Below, piece after piece: positions 31,711 through 40,256 of a DNA stretch of 64,000 nt. Source of the DNA: Planomonospora_B alba (GTDB lineage Bacteria; Actinomycetota; Actinomycetes; Streptosporangiales; Streptosporangiaceae). The position numbers and the translations under genes are program-made. The notes below the pieces were generated by a model. That model worked only from the letters and a program-made list of their open reading frames with translations. It searched no databases and had not been told where the DNA came from. The stretch is taken from positions 62,001 through 126,000 of the forward strand of contig NZ_BAAAUT010000015.1 of the NCBI RefSeq assembly GCF_039534085.1, read 5' to 3'. Positions within the stretch are counted from its first letter, which is position 1; each line of letters opens with the position of its first letter.

Positions 31711-31956
31711 TCACGCCGTACGGAGATCGGCGACGACGCGGAAGCGTTCCAGCACCACCGGGGTGGTGTCGTCCACGGTGAAGGCGGCGTCGCCCGGAGC
31801 CGAGCGCATCTCCCGGCCGTGCCAGAACTCCTCATGGGCCGCACGCCGCTGCGCGACCGTCGTGTGGCCTTCTCCCTCGTCCGCCACTTGGGCGATGTCC
31901 ACCTCGCCCAGCGCCGCGACGCGCACGCTCGTCACCTCGATGACGGCCACCGGGCA
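31711..31956 (-). pseudogene. Remnant of an ASCH-domain protein (C-terminal half only)
   Basis: The frame CPVAVIEVTSVRVAALGEVD, VADEGEGHTTVAQRRAAHEEFW and DDTTPVVLERFRVVAD matches the second half of ASCH domains, which bind RNA/nucleic acid. The first half of the domain (GKRATASLL-type residues) is missing. Upstream, the frame runs directly into the znuA promoter and Zur box, so no proper start or N-terminal half exists. It is most simply a 5'-truncated relic left when the zinc operon or a deletion removed the rest. Confidence 0.65.
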
Positions 31957-31983
31957 CCGGCAGCCGGCATACCCGACCCGGTT

Positions 31984-32015
31984 TTGACAACCGTTTTCAT
32001 TTACACGCATACTGT
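31984..32015 (+). promoter_or_regulatory. Zur box and promoter of znuA
   Basis: TTGACA (31984-31989) is a consensus -35. TGACAAC-C-GTTTTCA (31985-31999) is a 7-1-7 dyad with one mismatch to the actinobacterial Zur consensus TGAAAAT-N-ATTTTCA. CATACT (32008-32013) or TACTGT (32010-32015) is the -10 element; the ATG of znuA follows 5 nt after the latter. Zur with zinc would block the -35 element and shut off uptake. Confidence 0.82.
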
Positions 32016-32020
32016 CGGAC

Positions 32021-33019
32021 ATGATGTCCGACTCCTCCCAACGTATCCGCATGCGGGTGGCCGGCGTGCTCGCCGGGGTCACCGCCCTCGCCGCCGCCAC
32101 CGCCGCCTGCGGCTCCGGAAGCGCCGACTCGGTCGGCGCGGCGGACGGCCGTACCGAGGTCACCGCCGCCCTGTACCCCCTGGAGTGGCTGGCCGAGCGG
32201 GTGGGCGGGTCCGACGTCACCGTCACCGCCCTGACGGAGCCCGGTGTCGAGCCGCACGACCTGGAGCTGACGCCCGCGCAGGTGGCCGGGCTGGAGCAGA
32301 CCTCGCTGGTGGCCTACATCAAGGGCGTGCAGCCCGCCGTCGACGAGGCGGTCGAGCAGCACGCGGCGGACCGCGGCTTCGACGCGGCCACGGCGGTCGC
32401 GACCATCGCCGCGGAGGAGGCCCACGAGGGCGAGGAGCACGCCGGGGAGGGGCACGAGGACGAGGGGCACGAGGACGAGGGGCACGAGGAGGAGCACGCG
32501 CACGACGTCTCCTACGACCCGCACATCTGGCTCGACCCGAGCCGCTTCGCCGCCGTCGCGACCGCACTGGGCGAGCGGCTGGCCGCCGCCGACCCGGCCC
32601 GCGCCGCGGGTTACCGGGAGCGCGCCGCCAAGACCGCCGCCGACCTCACCGCCCTCGACGGCGAACTGGCCGAGGGCCTGGCGGGCTGCTCGGCCCGCTC
32701 CATCGTCACCAGCCACGAGGCCTTCGGCTACCTCGCCGACCGCTACAAGCTCACGCAGGTCGGCATCAGCGTCGATCCGGAGGCCGAGCCCTCCCCCGCG
32801 CGCCTGGCCGAGGTGGCCGAAGTCGCCAAACGGGAAAAAGTGACTACCATTTTCACGGAGACCCTTGTCAGCCCGAAGGTCGCCGAGGTCCTCGCCCAGG
32901 AGATCGGCGCCACGACGGCGGTCCTCGACCCGATCGAGAGCCGGCCCGAGCAGGGCGACTACCTCTCCGCCATGCGGCGCAACCTCACGACGCTCCAGGC
33001 GGCGCTCCGCTGCACGTAA
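32021..33019 (+). CDS. znuA: Zinc ABC transporter substrate-binding lipoprotein
   Basis: The signal peptide (VAGVLAGVTALAAATAAC) ends in a lipobox Cys. The mature part is a cluster A-I metal-binding protein: VTAALYPLEWLAERVGG, PGVEPHDLELTPAQ with ligand His, YDPHIWLDPSRF, SIVTSHEAFGYLADRY and FTETLVSP-KVAEVLA. A His/Glu-rich loop between residues ~133 and 166 contains three GHEDE-type repeats encoded by 15-bp DNA repeats (32448-32492); such loops collect zinc. It delivers Zn2+ to the ZnuBC importer. It is the first gene of the operon and is controlled by the Zur box above. Confidence 0.95.
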   Translation: MMSDSSQRIRMRVAGVLAGVTALAAATAACGSGSADSVGAADGRTEVTAALYPLEWLAERVGGSDVTVTALTEPGVEPHDLELTPAQVAGLEQTSLVAYIKGVQPAVDEAVEQHAADRGFDAATAVATIAAEEAHEGEEHAGEGHEDEGHEDEGHEEEHAHDVSYDPHIWLDPSRFAAVATALGERLAAADPARAAGYRERAAKTAADLTALDGELAEGLAGCSARSIVTSHEAFGYLADRYKLTQVGISVDPEAEPSPARLAEVAEVAKREKVTTIFTETLVSPKVAEVLAQEIGATTAVLDPIESRPEQGDYLSAMRRNLTTLQAALRCT

Positions 33020-33041
33020 CCGCACCCCGTGAAGGCACCAG

Positions 33042-33821
33042 GTGACTGAGATGGAAGAGGCGTTCACCATGCGCGGTGGCCAGGTCAGCCTGGACCACCG
33101 CCCGGTGCTGCGCGGGATCGATCTGACCGTCCGCTCCGGCGAGGTGGTGGCCGTCCTCGGCGCCAACGGGTCGGGCAAGTCCACCCTCGTGCGCGCCCTG
33201 CTCGGCCTGGTCCCCCTCTCCGGGGGCTCCACCCTCCTGTACGGCACGCCACCGGCCCGCTTCCGCGACTGGTGGCGGATCGGCTACGTGCCCCAGCGGC
33301 TCTCGGTGGGCGGCGGCGTGCCGTCCACGATCCGCGAGGTCGTCGCCTCCGGCCGGATCGCCCGGCAGCGCCGGCTCCGGCCGACCAGCGCGGCCGACGC
33401 CGCCGCGACCGCCCGGGCGCTGGAGGCGGTGGGCCTGGCCGACCGGGCCGGCGATCCGGTGCAGGCGCTGTCGGGAGGGCAGCAGCAGCGGGTGCTGATC
33501 GCCCGCGCCCTGGCCGGCGAGCCCGACACCTTCGTCATGGACGAGCCCACGGCCGGAGTGGACGCGGCCAGCCAGCAGATGCTGGCCGACACCCTCGCCC
33601 GCCTCGTGGCGGAGGGCAGGACGGTCGTGCTGGTCGCGCACGAGCTGGGCCCGCTGGAGCCGCTGGTCACCCGGGCGGTGGTCATCCGCGACGGCTGCGT
33701 CTGCCACGACGGGCCGCCGCCGCACGCGGTCGGCACGCACGCGCTGCCCGGCCACGACCACGTGCACCCGCACGCCGCGGAAGAGCCCGCGAGCCCTCTG
33801 GAATGGAGACCCGCACCGTGA
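33042..33821 (+). CDS. znuC: Zinc ABC transporter ATPase
   Basis: Walker A GANGSGKST, Q-loop YVPQRLS, signature LSGGQQQR, Walker B TFVMDEPTAGVD and H-loop VAHE are all present in 259 residues. The ATPase drives Zn2+ import through ZnuB. The C-terminal tail is His-rich (HALPGHDHVHPHA), which fits zinc sensing or storage near the membrane. The start is GTG 33042 with GAAGG upstream, 22 bp after znuA. The stop codon overlaps the GTG of a 29-codon ORF that leads into znuB. Confidence 0.95.
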   Translation: MTEMEEAFTMRGGQVSLDHRPVLRGIDLTVRSGEVVAVLGANGSGKSTLVRALLGLVPLSGGSTLLYGTPPARFRDWWRIGYVPQRLSVGGGVPSTIREVVASGRIARQRRLRPTSAADAAATARALEAVGLADRAGDPVQALSGGQQQRVLIARALAGEPDTFVMDEPTAGVDAASQQMLADTLARLVAEGRTVVLVAHELGPLEPLVTRAVVIRDGCVCHDGPPPHAVGTHALPGHDHVHPHAAEEPASPLEWRPAP

Positions 33822-33907
33822 CCGACCGTACGGCGGCCGACCACGCCGCGACCCGCCGCACGGCGGGCCGGCGCCCCGGCCCCGCCCGCCGGGAGGCGGA
33901 GCGGTGA
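33818..33907 (+). CDS. Small ORF (29 aa) bridging znuC and znuB
   Basis: GTG 33818 overlaps the znuC stop (GTGA), and its own TGA (33905-33907) overlaps the znuB GTG at 33904 (GTGA). The product begins MTDRTAADHAATRRTAGRRP and is very basic. It could be a real micropeptide, or only a ribosome-carrying bridge across the 82 nt between znuC and znuB. GGAG lies about 10 nt before the GTG. I do not recognise the sequence. Confidence 0.4.
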   Translation: MTDRTAADHAATRRTAGRRPGPARREAER

Positions 33908-34737
33908 TCGAGCTCCTCCAGTTCGGCTTCATGCAGCGCGCCCTGATCGCGGCGCTGCTCATCGGCCTGACCGCCCCGGCCGTGGGCACCTTCATCGTGC
34001 AGCGCCGCCTGGCCCTGCTGGGCGACGGCATCGGGCACGTCGCGCTGACCGGCGTGGCGCTCGGCTTCCTCACCGGCACCGCCCCCGTGCTGACCGCGGT
34101 GCTGGTCGCGGTGCTCGGCGCCGTGGCCATCGAGCTGGTCCGCGCACGCGGCAGGACCAGCGGCGACGTGGCGCTGGCCCTGCTGTTCTACGGCGGCATC
34201 GCCGGCGGCGTGCTGCTCATCTCGCTGGCCCCCGGCGGCAGCAACGCCACCCTCACGTCCTACCTGTTCGGCTCGATCAGCACCGTCACGCTGCAGGACG
34301 TGTGGGTGATCGGCGGGCTCGCGGTGGCCGTGCTCGGCGTCCTGGCGGTCTTCGGCCGGGAGCTCTTCGTCCTCTGCCAGGACGAGGAGGTCGCCAGGGC
34401 CGCGGGCCTGCCGGTCCGGTTCCTCAGCCTGCTGATCGCCGTGGTCGCCGCGCTGACCGTGGTCATCGCCATGCGGGTGGTGGGGTTGCTGCTGGTGAGC
34501 GCCCTGATGGTGGTCCCGGTGGCGACCGGCCAGCAGCTCACCCGGGGGTTCCGCAGCACGATGCTGCTGGCCGTGCTCTTCGGCGTGGTCGCCACGGTGG
34601 GCGGGCTGACCACCTCCTTCTACGTCGAGGCGCCGCCGGGCGCCCTGATCGTGCTCGTCGCGCTGGGAGGGTTCGTCCTGGCCCTCGGGCTCGGTAGATT
34701 CGTACGCCGAAGCCGACCACAGGAGTCCCGCCCATGA
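33904..34737 (+). CDS. znuB: Zinc ABC transporter membrane permease
   Basis: The ABC-3 family membrane protein has about eight hydrophobic helices in 277 residues. Family landmarks are FMQRALIAALLIGLTAPAVG at the N-terminus, RRLALLGDGIGHVALTGVAL, and VAMRVVGLLLVSALMVVPVA with the following Gln/Arg-rich loop (ATGQQLTRGFRST). It forms the Zn2+ channel with ZnuC. The GTG start overlaps the stop of the preceding small ORF, and its stop overlaps the start of zur (ATGA at 34734-34737), so all parts of the operon are coupled. Confidence 0.94.
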   Translation: MIELLQFGFMQRALIAALLIGLTAPAVGTFIVQRRLALLGDGIGHVALTGVALGFLTGTAPVLTAVLVAVLGAVAIELVRARGRTSGDVALALLFYGGIAGGVLLISLAPGGSNATLTSYLFGSISTVTLQDVWVIGGLAVAVLGVLAVFGRELFVLCQDEEVARAAGLPVRFLSLLIAVVAALTVVIAMRVVGLLLVSALMVVPVATGQQLTRGFRSTMLLAVLFGVVATVGGLTTSFYVEAPPGALIVLVALGGFVLALGLGRFVRRSRPQESRP

Positions 34738-35120
34738 GCAACAGACGCGATGCCGTCCACGAGATCCTCCGGCAGAGCGAGGGCTTCCGCAGCGCGCAGG
34801 ACGTCTACGCCGAGATGCGCGCGGAAGGCGCCAAGATCGGGCTGACCACGGTCTACCGGGCGCTGCAGGCGCTCGCCGACAAGGGCCAGGTCGACGTCCT
34901 GCGCACCGACGACGGCGAGTCGGTCTACCGGGCGTGCGCCAGCGGCGACCACCACCACCACCTGGTCTGCCGCCGCTGCGGGCACACCGTCGAGGTGGCC
35001 GGCCCGGCGGTGGAGCGCTGGGCCGAGGCGGTCGGCGCCGAACACGGGTTCACCGACGTCACGCACACCGTCGAGGTCTTCGGCACCTGCTCGTCCTGCT
35101 CGTCCTCCGCGCCGGCCTGA
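34734..35120 (+). CDS. zur: Fur-family zinc uptake regulator Zur
   Basis: The winged-helix DNA-binding part (SEGFRSAQDVYAEMRAEGAK, LTTVYRALQALADKGQVDVL) and the metal-binding part with the HHHH-rich DHHHHLVCRRCG motif and CSSC near the end are typical of Zur. The CxxC pairs hold the structural zinc. As the last gene of the operon it closes the feedback loop: Zn-Zur binds the box at 31985-31999. The length (128 aa) is normal for the family. Confidence 0.93.
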   Translation: MSNRRDAVHEILRQSEGFRSAQDVYAEMRAEGAKIGLTTVYRALQALADKGQVDVLRTDDGESVYRACASGDHHHHLVCRRCGHTVEVAGPAVERWAEAVGAEHGFTDVTHTVEVFGTCSSCSSSAPA

Positions 35121-35324
35121 CCGGGCGGAGCGCTCAGGGGCGCCCCGCGGCGGGCCGGCGGACACGGCGACCGCTCTCCCGCCGGCGCTCCCCCGATCGA
35201 GGCGATACCGATACGGCGGAGCGCGGTGACGGACGGGTGCGGGAAGGCGCCGGGGGGATACGCTTCCGCAAACGGCGAGCCGCCGTACGCGCGACCACGC
35301 CGAACCGCACCCACAGGAGTCGAC

Positions 35325-35873
35325 ATGCCATTCGGACACGACATGGTGCACTCGCTCGCCACCGCCGTCGACCTGGTCAACACCTCACCCGCCACCGGGG
35401 GCGAGGACCGGCTGGACGACCTGGAGAAACTCGCGGAGTTCGTGGACCGCTGGCAGATCAGCGGCGTCCGCGGGCTCGGCGCCGCCGACCTGGCCCAGGT
35501 GCGCGCCCTCCGCGACGCCTTCCACAAGGTCTTCACCGCCCCCGACCAGGCCACCGCCGTCATCCGGCTCAACACGCTGCTGAGCGAGACCCGCATCACC
35601 CCGCGGCTGACCGAGCACGACGGCCACGCCCTGCACGTCCACTACTTCGCGCCGGGCGCCTCGCTGGGCGAGCACCTGGCGGCCGACCTCGGCGTGGCCC
35701 TGGCCCACCTGCTGGTCGAGGGCGAGTGGGAGCGCCTGCGCACCTGCTCGGCCCCCGACTGCGAGCGCGTCTTCGTCGACGAGTCCCGCAACCGCTCGCG
35801 GGTCTACTGCGACAGCCGCACCTGCGGCAACCGCATGCACGTGGCCGCCTACCGGGCCCGCCGCCGCGCCTGA
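35325..35873 (+). CDS. CGNR zinc-finger protein with ABATE domain, 182 aa
   Basis: The N-terminal ABATE (DUF1470) domain (ATAVDLVNTSPATGGEDRLD and the helical part to residue ~130) precedes the C-terminal CGNR zinc finger: CSAPDCERVFVDESRN, then SRVYCDSRTCGNRMHVAAYR. CGNR proteins are putative actinobacterial transcription factors. The start at 35325 follows ACAGGAG. The gene stands alone, downstream of zur, from which it is separated by 204 bp. Confidence 0.9.
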   Translation: MPFGHDMVHSLATAVDLVNTSPATGGEDRLDDLEKLAEFVDRWQISGVRGLGAADLAQVRALRDAFHKVFTAPDQATAVIRLNTLLSETRITPRLTEHDGHALHVHYFAPGASLGEHLAADLGVALAHLLVEGEWERLRTCSAPDCERVFVDESRNRSRVYCDSRTCGNRMHVAAYRARRRA

Positions 35874-35978
35874 GGCCGCACCGGGCGCGCGTGCGGCGGG
35901 CCTTCCCCGGCCTCCCGCCCGGCGACCACACGGCCCCGTCCCGCGGGGAGTGCGGCCCCGCCCGGAGCCGCGGACGCG

Positions 35979-36755
35979 TTAGGCGACCTCGTTGGGCACG
36001 GCCCCGCCGTACCGGCGGTCCCGCTTGGCGTAGATCTCGCACGCCTCCCACAGGTCGCGGCGGTCGAAGTCGGGCCAGAGCCGGTTGAGGAAGACCATCT
36101 CGGCGTAGGCCGACTGCCAGAGCAGGAAGTTGGAGGTGCGCTGCTCGCCGGAGGAGCGCACGAACAGGTCCACGTCCGGGATATCCGGCTCGTCCAGGTA
36201 GCGGGCGAAGGTCTCCTCCTTCACCCGGCCCGGCTTGACCCGTCCGGCGGCGATGTCCCCGGCCAGTTTGAGCGCGGCGTCCACGATCTCCGCGCGCCCG
36301 CCGTAGTTGACGCAGAACTGCAGGGTCAGCGTGGAGTTGTCGCGGGTCATCTCCTCGGCGTCCTGCAGCTCGGAGATCACGCTCTTCCACAGCCGCCCGG
36401 GGCGGCCGGCCCAGCGCACCCGCACGCCCATCGCGTGCAGCTCGTCGCGGCGGCGGCGGATGACGTCGCGGTTGAACCCCATCAGGAAGCGGACCTCGTC
36501 GGGTGAGCGCTTCCAGTTCTCGGTGGAGAAGGCGTAGGCCGACAGGTAGGGGATGCCCAGTTCGAGCGCGCCCTCGATCACGTCGAAGAGCGAGGCCTCG
36601 CCCGCCTTGTGCCCCTCGGTGCGCGGCAGGCCGCGCTGCTTGGCCCACCGGCCGTTGCCGTCCATCACGATCGCGACGTGCCGGGGCACCAGGTCGCGCG
36701 GGATCGGCGGGGGCACGGCGCCGGAGGGGTGGGGGGCTGGGGGACGGAGGTTCAC
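35979..36755 (-). CDS. uppS: Isoprenyl transferase (undecaprenyl/decaprenyl diphosphate synthase family)
   Basis: Cis-prenyltransferase motifs are complete: HVAIVMDGNGRWAKQRGLPR at residues ~27-46 with the catalytic Asp, GHKAG, AFSTENWKRS, VNYGGRAEI, and the C-terminal DLFVRSSGEQRTSNFLLWQS and EMVFLNRLWPDF. The enzyme makes the long polyprenyl carrier for peptidoglycan and other cell-wall precursors at the membrane. GTG 36755 overlaps the recO stop (GTGA), with AGGGAG upstream, so translation is coupled to recO. Confidence 0.95.
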   Translation of the reverse strand: MNLRPPAPHPSGAVPPPIPRDLVPRHVAIVMDGNGRWAKQRGLPRTEGHKAGEASLFDVIEGALELGIPYLSAYAFSTENWKRSPDEVRFLMGFNRDVIRRRRDELHAMGVRVRWAGRPGRLWKSVISELQDAEEMTRDNSTLTLQFCVNYGGRAEIVDAALKLAGDIAAGRVKPGRVKEETFARYLDEPDIPDVDLFVRSSGEQRTSNFLLWQSAYAEMVFLNRLWPDFDRRDLWEACEIYAKRDRRYGGAVPNEVA

Positions 36756-37489
36756 GTTACGGGCTCCCTTTCTACGTGTCGCAGAGAGCGTATGCCGTGT
36801 TCCAGGTGCCACTGCAGATAAGCGGCGACCAGGCCGCTGCACTCGGCGCGGTGCCGGGGCTCGGAGGCGTCGGCCGCGGGCCAGTCGCCCCGCAGCAGGG
36901 CGCTCATCAGGGCCAGGGTCTCCCCCGCGGGCACGGCGGCGCCGGCCGGGCGGCAGTTGCCGCACACCGCGCCGCCCGCCACGATCGCGAAGGCCCGCAC
37001 GGCGGCGCCCTCGCACCGGGCGCACGCGGTCAGCGCGGGCGCGTAGCCGGCCACGGCCAGCGAGCGCAGGAAGTAGGCGTCGAGCACCAGCCGGGCCTCG
37101 TGCTCGGCGGCCGACAGCGCCCTCAGCCCCCCGACGAGCAGCAGGAACTGCCGGAGCGCGGGCTCCTTCTCCCCCATGATCAGCCGGTCGGCCGTCTCGA
37201 GCATCGCGCTGCCCGCCGTGTAGCGCGGGTAGTCGGAGATGAGCGCCTCGCCGTACGGGCGGATGGTCTCCACCTGGGTGATCACGTCCAGCGAGCGGCC
37301 GGTGTGCAGCTGGAGGTCCACGTGGGTGAACGGCTCCAGCCGGGCGCCGAAGCGCGACGTGGTCCGCCGCACGCCCTTGGCCACGCCTCTGATCTTGCCG
37401 GTCCGCTTGGTGAGCACCGTGATGATCCGGTCGGCCTCCCCCAGCTTGTGGGTGCGTAGCACGACGCCCTCGTCACGGTACAGACTCAC
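36752..37489 (-). CDS. recO: DNA repair protein RecO
   Basis: The N-terminal OB fold (MSLYRDEGVVLRTHKLGEAD, VAKGVRRTTSRFGARLEPF) and the central zinc module (CARCEG and CGNCR, residues ~161-184) are those of RecO, which loads RecA in the RecFOR pathway. The start is GTG 37489; TAGACT (37496-37501) lies exactly 6 nt upstream and no ribosome-binding site is present, so the mRNA is probably leaderless. The gene is the promoter-proximal member of recO-uppS. Confidence 0.94.
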   Translation of the reverse strand: MSLYRDEGVVLRTHKLGEADRIITVLTKRTGKIRGVAKGVRRTTSRFGARLEPFTHVDLQLHTGRSLDVITQVETIRPYGEALISDYPRYTAGSAMLETADRLIMGEKEPALRQFLLLVGGLRALSAAEHEARLVLDAYFLRSLAVAGYAPALTACARCEGAAVRAFAIVAGGAVCGNCRPAGAAVPAGETLALMSALLRGDWPAADASEPRHRAECSGLVAAYLQWHLEHGIRSLRHVEREPVT

Positions 37490-37660
37490 TTGTCCAGTCT
37501 AAGGGGACGGCCCGCCCGGCAAGCCTTCCGCAACGATCACTCGGCACGGATGGGTCACGAGTGCATGTTGTTCACTGGGAACTCACTAAACTTTGGCCCC
37601 TGGCGAACTTTCCCGCCATGTTCGACCCGGTTCCACCTCACCCCCGCACGAAAGGGTGCC

Positions 37661-39238
37661 ATGCCCCGCGTGGTCCTGCTGGGCTCACCGCCCGGCCCCG
37701 ATGCCGCCCCCGGCCAGTCGACGCCGCCCGCCGCGCTGACGCTGCCCGCGCTTCCCGGCTCCCCCACGGTGATCGGCAAGCTGCACGGCCAGCTCGCCTC
37801 GCTCGACCCCGCGCCGGTGACGATCGCCCGCGCCGGCGACGCCACGGCCTACCGGGGTCTCCCGGGCACGCTCGTCGAGACCTCCGACCTGGCCGGCGAC
37901 CTGCGCGCCGTGGCCGAGGCGGCCGAGCAGGCCACGGAGAACCTGCTCATCCTCCCGGCCAACTCGCTGGTCCACGACGAGCTCCTCTACCAGATCACCA
38001 AGTCGAAGCGCGGCGCGCTCGCACTGATCACCAAGGAGCCCCGGGAGGAGGACGAGAACGGCGACGCCATCGTCCCGAACGTCCCGATCGAGGAGGCCGA
38101 GCCGGAGATCGGCGACCGGACGCTCGAGGGCCTCCCGGTCCGCGTGCGCGCCGCGAAGTCGCGCGTGATCTCCGTGGGCTCGGCCTACCACGCGGTGACC
38201 CGGCCCAACGCCGTCCTGCTCGGCCCGCTGCACGTGCACGTCAAGCACGCGCCGACGCTGGCCGAGGCGGCCCGCGAGCTGGCCGGCATGGCCCACCTGT
38301 TCGGCCCGGAGGACGACCTGGTCCAGCTGCTGGTGCTGGGCCTGGTACGGCGCGGCGTCTCGGTCGGCATCCGCGGCCGCCGCGACCTGTTCTACCGCCG
38401 GGTCGCCACGCCTGCCGAGGCGGAGCAGTTCCCGGCGGAAATGGCCGCCTTCAACGAGGACCGGGCCCGGCTGAACAACGCGGTCAAGGGCGCCGACGGC
38501 TTCTTCACCACGTTCTTCGTCAGCACCTACTCGCGCTTCATCGCCCGCTGGGCGGCCCGGCGCGGGCTCACGCCCAACCAGGTCACGCTGATCTCGATCG
38601 CCCTGGGCGTGGCGTCCGCGGCGTGCTTCGCCACCGGTGAGCGCCTCGGGATGGTGGCCGGCGGCATCCTGATCTACTTCGCGTTCGTGTTCGACTGCGT
38701 GGACGGCCAGCTCGCCCGGTACGCCCGCAAGTTCGGCGTGCTCGGCGCCTGGCTGGACGCCACCTTCGACCGGTTCAAGGAGTACGTGGTCTTCGCCGGG
38801 CTCGCGGTCGGCGCGGCCGTCTCCGGGATCGGCGACGTGTGGACGCTGGCGCTGGTCGCGCTCGCCCTGCAGTCCATCCGGCACCTGCTGGACTTCTCCT
38901 TCGGCGCGGCCAACCGGCGCAAGCCCCCGTCGCCGCTGCCGTCCATCCCGCTCTCGGTCGTCCCCGACACGCCGCTGCGCGCGGCGCTGGAGGAGCGCAA
39001 GGCCGCCCGCAAGAACGGGATCCGCAGCCTGCTGAAGATGTGGAGCAAGGCCGGCAAGTACCGGGCCGTGTACTGGGCCCGCAAGATGGTCGTGTTCCCG
39101 ATCGGCGAGCGCTTCGCCGTCATCGCGATCACCGGCGCCCTCTTCGACGCCCGGGTCACCTTCCTCGCACTGATCATCTGGGGCTCCGTCGGGGCCGCCT
39201 ACTCGCTCACCGGACGTCTGTTGAGGTCGCTCGCATGA
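37661..39238 (+). CDS. CDP-alcohol phosphatidyltransferase with N-terminal nucleotidyltransferase-like domain, 525 aa
   Basis: Residues ~285-345 begin the phosphatidyltransferase domain, with the signature DCVDGQLARYARKFG followed by LGAWLDATFD, matching DGx2ARx8Gx3Dx3D. Several transmembrane segments surround it. The first ~280 residues are soluble, with a nucleotide-binding-like pattern, and include ENLLILPANSLVHDELLYQI, so the protein may combine activation and transfer of a head group. It resembles proteins that lead into a DUF5941 domain. The start at 37661 follows AAAGG. The stop overlaps the next gene (ATGA at 39235-39238). The substrate is unknown; phospholipid or inositol-type lipid synthesis is the likely area. 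Confidence 0.8.
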   Translation: MPRVVLLGSPPGPDAAPGQSTPPAALTLPALPGSPTVIGKLHGQLASLDPAPVTIARAGDATAYRGLPGTLVETSDLAGDLRAVAEAAEQATENLLILPANSLVHDELLYQITKSKRGALALITKEPREEDENGDAIVPNVPIEEAEPEIGDRTLEGLPVRVRAAKSRVISVGSAYHAVTRPNAVLLGPLHVHVKHAPTLAEAARELAGMAHLFGPEDDLVQLLVLGLVRRGVSVGIRGRRDLFYRRVATPAEAEQFPAEMAAFNEDRARLNNAVKGADGFFTTFFVSTYSRFIARWAARRGLTPNQVTLISIALGVASAACFATGERLGMVAGGILIYFAFVFDCVDGQLARYARKFGVLGAWLDATFDRFKEYVVFAGLAVGAAVSGIGDVWTLALVALALQSIRHLLDFSFGAANRRKPPSPLPSIPLSVVPDTPLRAALEERKAARKNGIRSLLKMWSKAGKYRAVYWARKMVVFPIGERFAVIAITGALFDARVTFLALIIWGSVGAAYSLTGRLLRSLA

Positions 39239-39945
39239 TCACCCAGCCGCAGGCCACCCCCGCTCCGGACCCCTACGAGGAGCGCCTGCGCGTCCAGACC
39301 GCGCGCCTGCTCGCCTACCGCGACGACGGCCCGCTCGTCACCGCGCTCCGCCGCGCCGTCGGCCCGGGCCTGCCCCCGGTGCCGGCCGCCCTGGTCGCGC
39401 TGCTGGCCGTCATCGCCCTGGGGGCCACCGGGCTGCCGTCCTCCGGTCCGTTCCTGCTCGTCCCGGCCCTCGTCATGGTCGTGCTGGTGCTGCCCACCGC
39501 GGCCCGCGACCACCTGGGCAAGTTCGACTGGATGGTGCCGCCGCTGATCCGGGGCACCGAGTTCCTGGTCGTCATCCTGGTCGGCCTGGCCGCGAACGCG
39601 CCCAAGTGGCTGCTGTTCGTGCTGCTGTACGTGGTCGGCTACCACACCTACGACACGGTCTACCGGACGCGCCAGGGCATCTGGCCGCCCGACTGGGTGT
39701 TCCGGGCGGGCCTGGGCTGGGAGATCCGGCTCCTGCTGATCGGGGCGGGCGCCGCGCTGGGCGCGCTGACCTGGGTGCTGGCCGCGCTCACCGTCTACCT
39801 GGGCGTGATGTTCGCCGTGGAGAGCGTGACGAGCTGGGTCCGGCTGGACAAGGCGTCGGCGGCGAAGGCCCAGGAGAGCGACGACCTGGAGACCTCCCCG
39901 GAGGAGGCCCTGGAGCAGGCGACCGGCGAGGCCGAGCCGACCTGA
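39235..39945 (+). CDS. DUF5941-like polytopic membrane protein, 236 aa
   Basis: About five or six hydrophobic segments (PPVPAALVALLAVIALGATG, FLLVPALVMVVLVLPTAA, FLVVILVGLAANAPKWLLFV and others) are followed by an acidic tail (ESDDLETSPEEALEQATGEA). Between them stands the motif YHTYDTVYRTRQGIWPPDW. In other actinomycetes I recall this domain fused to the phosphatidyltransferase, which the upstream gene encodes here; the two genes overlap by 4 bp. They therefore probably make one complex. The function of the domain is unknown. Confidence 0.7.
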   Translation: MITQPQATPAPDPYEERLRVQTARLLAYRDDGPLVTALRRAVGPGLPPVPAALVALLAVIALGATGLPSSGPFLLVPALVMVVLVLPTAARDHLGKFDWMVPPLIRGTEFLVVILVGLAANAPKWLLFVLLYVVGYHTYDTVYRTRQGIWPPDWVFRAGLGWEIRLLLIGAGAALGALTWVLAALTVYLGVMFAVESVTSWVRLDKASAAKAQESDDLETSPEEALEQATGEAEPT

Positions 39946-40033
39946 TCCGGTCCCCTCTCCTCCGGTTCCTCCCCCGGTTCCCGCCGGCTCCCGCCGTGCG
40001 GGAGGACGTCCGCGAAGGGCCGCGGCACCGCGC

Positions 40034-40090
40034 CGCGGCCCTCCGCCGTCTCCGCGGCCCTCCGCCGTCTCCGCGGCCCTCCGCCGTGTC
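40034..40090. repeat. Three 19-bp tandem repeats
   Basis: CGCGGCCCTCCGCCGTCTC occurs at 40034-40052 and 40053-40071, and once more with one change at 40072-40090. The rest of the 311-bp space between the DUF5941-like gene and the Lrp gene (39946-40256) contains G/C-rich, CCGTAC-rich low-complexity DNA and no gene. Confidence 0.85.
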
Positions 40091-40256
40091 CGCGGGCCGG
40101 GGCGGCGGACGCGGGGCACCCGACCGGGAGAGCCCGCCGTACAGGCCGGCAGGCCCGCCGTACGGGCGGGGACGCCCCTGCGGCCGCGCGGGCCGGCCCC
40201 GCGCGGCGGCGCCGGGCCGCGGACGCGTCCGCCCCGGTGCTGTGTTACAAAGCAGC

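Noticed and set aside
21762..33045. Very long open frames antisense to ppdK, dgt, glyS and the region around 27.5-33 kb
   Set aside because: They run opposite to well-supported genes, lack ribosome-binding sites and have low-complexity amino-acid composition typical of GC-rich shadow frames.
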